Shown here one piece after another: positions 14,004-15,850 of a stretch of DNA of 15,850 nucleotides. Below the pieces are notes generated by a model. That model ran no database searches and was not told the origin of the DNA. It saw nothing but the letters and a program-made list of their open reading frames with translations. The position numbers were made by a program, and so were the translations under genes. The stretch covers positions 1 through 15,850 of the forward strand of contig JBAYGX010000021.1 of the NCBI GenBank assembly GCA_041666465.1. The letters are read 5' to 3'. Each line of letters starts with the position of its first letter. The stretch's first letter is position 1. This DNA is from XYC2-FULL-41-22 sp041666465 (lineage in GTDB: Bacteria > Patescibacteriota > Gracilibacteria > UBA1369 > UBA12470).

Positions 14004-15200
14004 ATGGAAAAACTGCTTATAGCAACGAAGAATCCCGGAAAATTTGCCGAGATAAAGGCGATTCTAGGAGATATCCCTTATGAAATTGTTTCTATTTCGG
14101 ATCTTGGGATTGATGGGGATATTGATGAAGATGGAGTTAGTTACGAAGAAAATGCCTTAAAAAAGGCGAAGTTTTTTTATAAAAAGAGTGGGGTGTTGAC
14201 GCTGGCGGACGATTCGGGGATTGAGGTTTTTGCACTTAAAGGAGAGCTGGGGCTTAAAACGAGAAGATGGGGTGTTGGGGAGAGCGCGAGTGACGAGGAG
14301 TGGGTTGAGCATTTTCTTCAGAGGATGAAAGGGGTTGATGATCGCAGGGCAAGGTTTTTGTGTTGCGTTGCGGTGGTTGGAGATGGGTTTAAAGAAGTTT
14401 TTTTTGGCGAGGCTAAAGGCGTGATTACGGAAAAACTCGAGGCGCCTATATGGCACGGGTTGCCAATCAGTTCGTGTTTTCGTCCCGATGGGCTTGATCG
14501 GGTTTATGCGGCACTTGGTCAAGAGGAGAAAGGAAGGATTAGTCATAGAGGAAAGGCGGTTGGGATGGCGAAGAGAGGACTGAAGAGAGGACCTAGTGAG
14601 CTAGTGAAGAGGGGAGTAAGAATAAGAATTGAGAAAAAGATAAGAGAGATTGAAGAGGAGAGTGGGATTGGGAATAAATATTGGATTTGCGGTAGGGATA
14701 CCGGCAGGTTTTTGTATGAAAATGTTCTTAAAGAAAAGCCGAAAGTTGTTTTGGAGTTTGGGACTTCCATTGGTTATTCTGCGCTATGGATAGCCAAGGC
14801 GCTTATGGAGATTGGCGAAGGTGGTAGACTTTTTACGGTTGAGTCGCATAAAGAACGAGGGGATTTTGCGGCGAAAAATTTTGAGGAGGTTGGGATCGAA
14901 TCGGTTGTTACTCTTGTGCGCGGGCATGCGCCGGAGGTTGTTACCGCCGATAAAGTTTTAGAGGGGCTTATTTTTGATATGGCGTTTTTTGATTCAACAA
15001 AATACGAGCATCTATCTTATTTTGATGCGGTATATCCTCGATTAAAAAAAGGAGGAGTTATTATTGTCGATAATGTTATTTCACATGGCGAAGGGAATAT
15101 GATGCGCAAATTTATAGACATGATGATGTCGCATCATGCGATGAAAAGCGAAATAATAAATATCGGAGATGGAGTTTTGCTTGCGCAAAAACGCTTATAG
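14004..15200 (+). CDS. RdgB/HAM1 NTP pyrophosphatase fused to an O-methyltransferase
   Basis: One 398-residue frame with two domains. Residues 1-187 are an RdgB/HAM1 non-canonical purine NTP pyrophosphatase, which removes ITP and XTP: TKNPGK (8-13), SYEENALKKA (46-55), the catalytic LADDSG (67-72) and ISHRGKA (179-185). The base-recognition motif GFGYDP is replaced by HGLPISS (151-157). Residues of about 209-398 are a class I SAM O-methyltransferase: TGRFLYENV, motif I LEFGTSIGYS (250-259), DNV (356-358) and the C-terminal GDGVLLAQKRL. The substrate is unknown. The joint at about 191-204 (RGLKRGPSELVKRG) is coded by a CTAG repeat in its one open frame. Start ATG 14004 is chosen because the longer frame from 13716 overlaps the divergent gene and has no RdgB similarity. 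ATG 14565 (M188) could start a separate methyltransferase. Confidence 0.88.
   Translation: MEKLLIATKNPGKFAEIKAILGDIPYEIVSISDLGIDGDIDEDGVSYEENALKKAKFFYKKSGVLTLADDSGIEVFALKGELGLKTRRWGVGESASDEEWVEHFLQRMKGVDDRRARFLCCVAVVGDGFKEVFFGEAKGVITEKLEAPIWHGLPISSCFRPDGLDRVYAALGQEEKGRISHRGKAVGMAKRGLKRGPSELVKRGVRIRIEKKIREIEEESGIGNKYWICGRDTGRFLYENVLKEKPKVVLEFGTSIGYSALWIAKALMEIGEGGRLFTVESHKERGDFAAKNFEEVGIESVVTLVRGHAPEVVTADKVLEGLIFDMAFFDSTKYEHLSYFDAVYPRLKKGGVIIVDNVISHGEGNMMRKFIDMMMSHHAMKSEIINIGDGVLLAQKRL
14571..14612 (+). repeat. CTAG-rich purine repeat, block 5, inside a gene
   Basis: AAGAGAGGACTGAAGAGAGG then ACCTAGTGAGCTAGTGAAGA, with two CTAG tetramers. It is nearly the same as the unit at 11911-11942. It is read in the frame GGA-CCT-AGT-GAG-CTA-GTG-AAG; the other two forward frames both meet TAG. 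It forms the linker of the fused protein. Confidence 0.8.
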
Positions 15201-15204
15201 TAGA

Positions 15205-15240
15205 GGTCGCTTTGCGACTGGGAGTTTTGCTTGCGCAAAA
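15205..15240. repeat. Tandem small hairpins between convergent genes
   Basis: GGTCGC-TTT-GCGACT (15205-15219) is followed by GTTTTGC-TTGC-GCAAAAC (15223-15240). One member of each hairpin family thus stands between the fused gene and the converging lipoprotein gene, a position suited to bidirectional termination. The 20-base segment at 15221-15240 exactly repeats 15171-15190, which codes the end of the methyltransferase. Confidence 0.7.
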
Positions 15241-15243
15241 CGG

Positions 15244-15648
15244 TTACTCGTAAAGAGATTTAGGCTCTACAAAGAGAGTTAGGCTGCCGTTAACTTGTAA
15301 CGAGTAGGCAACCAGCCAATCACCTTTTTTGAATCTTAATAGTAAATTATTATCGTTTTTTTCTTCGTATAATTCCCATCCACTATTTGTCATGAAGCTT
15401 TTTGCTTCTTCTCCAAAAACGGCCGGGTCTTTTGTTGAAGCAAGTTCATATTGTTCGACTTCTCCGGAATAAATGGATCTTGTCCAGGTCGTATCTGTCG
15501 GCATATAAATATCGGGGTGTAATGCGCTAATTGATGCGATTTGTTCGTCTTGATATGTCGCGGTTTTTTCTATTACTTCACTTTGACAGCCCGCCAAGGC
15601 CGATAGTGTCAATATGGCAAGGATTATTGTTAATAATTTTTTAATCAT
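15244..15648 (-). CDS. Small lipoprotein
   Basis: This protein has 134 residues, with a clear lipoprotein signal: K3-K4, a hydrophobic core (5-17) and the lipobox L18-A19-G20-C21. It should be exported and lipid-anchored at Cys21. The mature part of about 114 residues is unknown to me. It has aromatic and polar stretches (HPDIYMPTDTTWTRSIYSG, FMTNSGWELYEEKN, LLLRFKKGDWLVAYSL) and an N-terminal Glu/Gln-rich segment. The beta-rich C-terminus with a GxW..Y pattern suggests a small domain that meets a surface partner. It lies 45 bp after an Ig-like surface protein gene on the same strand, so both may serve the cell envelope. It has no Shine-Dalgarno. Confidence 0.85.
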   Translation of the reverse strand: MIKKLLTIILAILTLSALAGCQSEVIEKTATYQDEQIASISALHPDIYMPTDTTWTRSIYSGEVEQYELASTKDPAVFGEEAKSFMTNSGWELYEEKNDNNLLLRFKKGDWLVAYSLQVNGSLTLFVEPKSLYE

Positions 15649-15676
15649 AATTTAGTGATTAGGGGGTTATAGGATA

Positions 15677-15692
15677 AGTCGCTATCGCGACT
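15677..15692. repeat. Small hairpin, AGTCGC family
   Basis: AGTCGC-TATC-GCGACT is a perfect 6-bp stem one base beyond the stop of the minus-strand gene at 15694. It may be its terminator or a 3'-end stabiliser. Related hairpins are at 7325 and 15205. Confidence 0.7.
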
Positions 15693-15693
15693 A

Positions 15694-15849
15694 TTATGTC
15701 GTTGGAGTGCTTGATGGCTCTTCTTCAATGGTAGTTGTTTCTTCATCTGATTTTTTAACGATTTTTAATTCAATCGTGCTTTCACCCGTGTAATTATAAT
15801 TGTCATAAACTTTTGCTGTTACTTCAACGGTTGTTGTTGAGTAGGTTGA
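15694..15849 (-). CDS. C-terminus of an Ig-like, Thr-rich surface protein (5' partial)
   Basis: The frame runs open on the minus strand from the window edge to TAA at 15694-15696, 51 codons. Residues 1-32 (STYSTTTVEVTAKVYDNYNY, then TGESTIELKIVKK) look like the last strands of an Ig-like or PKD-type extracellular domain, with the alternating pattern V-E-V-T-A and ending in I-E-L-K-I-V. The last 18 residues are a Thr/Glu/Ser/Pro-rich tail (EETTTIEEEPSSTPTT), typical of a flexible surface stalk. No membrane anchor follows. The gene start is outside the window. It is oriented like the lipoprotein gene downstream. The call is structural pattern only. Confidence 0.65.
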   Translation of the reverse strand, partial: STYSTTTVEVTAKVYDNYNYTGESTIELKIVKKSDEETTTIEEEPSSTPTT

Positions 15850-15850
15850 T

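Overview
The window is a 15.85 kb stretch of a bacterial chromosome that uses the standard code: TAA, TAG and one TGA all end plausible genes, and glycine is written with GGN. It is moderately AT-rich. The gene set is core information-processing genes mixed with orphan small proteins. Compact or divergent versions of conserved genes (a 639-residue Rel without the usual Cys-rich module, a peptidyl-tRNA-hydrolase-type release factor, an EF-P with an altered tip) and the absence of Shine-Dalgarno sequences suggest a Candidate Phyla Radiation (Patescibacteria) lineage, possibly near Peregrinibacteria. That placement is an inference and is not proven here.

Layout. Positions 1-3031 hold mfd (5' end outside the window). 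A 114-nt imperfect hairpin joins the mfd stop to the promoter of ssrA (tmRNA, 3181-3591). glpM (3669-4007), an ABC-F ATPase (4138-5616), an orphan protein (5693-6346), a PflA-like radical SAM protein (6378-7271), a possible LURP-one/tubby-fold protein (7381-7968) and a GGQ ribosome-rescue factor overlapping it (7968-8357) follow on the plus strand. Two more orphan genes (8531-9043, 9113-9658) and rel (9728-11647) complete that run. The minus strand then carries efp (11974-12537) and an O-antigen-ligase-type membrane protein (12584-13897). A plus-strand RdgB/HAM1-O-methyltransferase fusion (14004-15200) is followed by a minus-strand lipoprotein (15244-15648) and the C-terminus of an Ig-like/Thr-rich surface protein (15694-15849).

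Functional theme. Many of the genes deal with stalled machinery or stress: Mfd (stalled RNA polymerase), tmRNA and the GGQ factor (stalled ribosomes), ABC-F and EF-P (difficult peptide bonds), Rel ((p)ppGpp) and RdgB (damaged nucleotides). They are mostly separate transcription units, each with its own recognisable promoter, so the theme may simply reflect core-gene content.

The most unusual content is repetitive. One family is a purine-rich repeat full of CTAG, in five blocks that all have the same orientation. It sits at gene ends, supplies the stop codons of two genes, and in a third case reads through in its open frame and bridges RdgB to a methyltransferase. The second is a family of small perfect hairpins (GTTTTGC-N4-GCAAAAC and AGTCGC-N3/4-GCGACT). 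One two-hairpin composite lies in the rdgB leader, and a similar one appears to be inserted in frame inside the radical SAM gene, reminiscent of the protein-coding palindromic elements known from Rickettsia.
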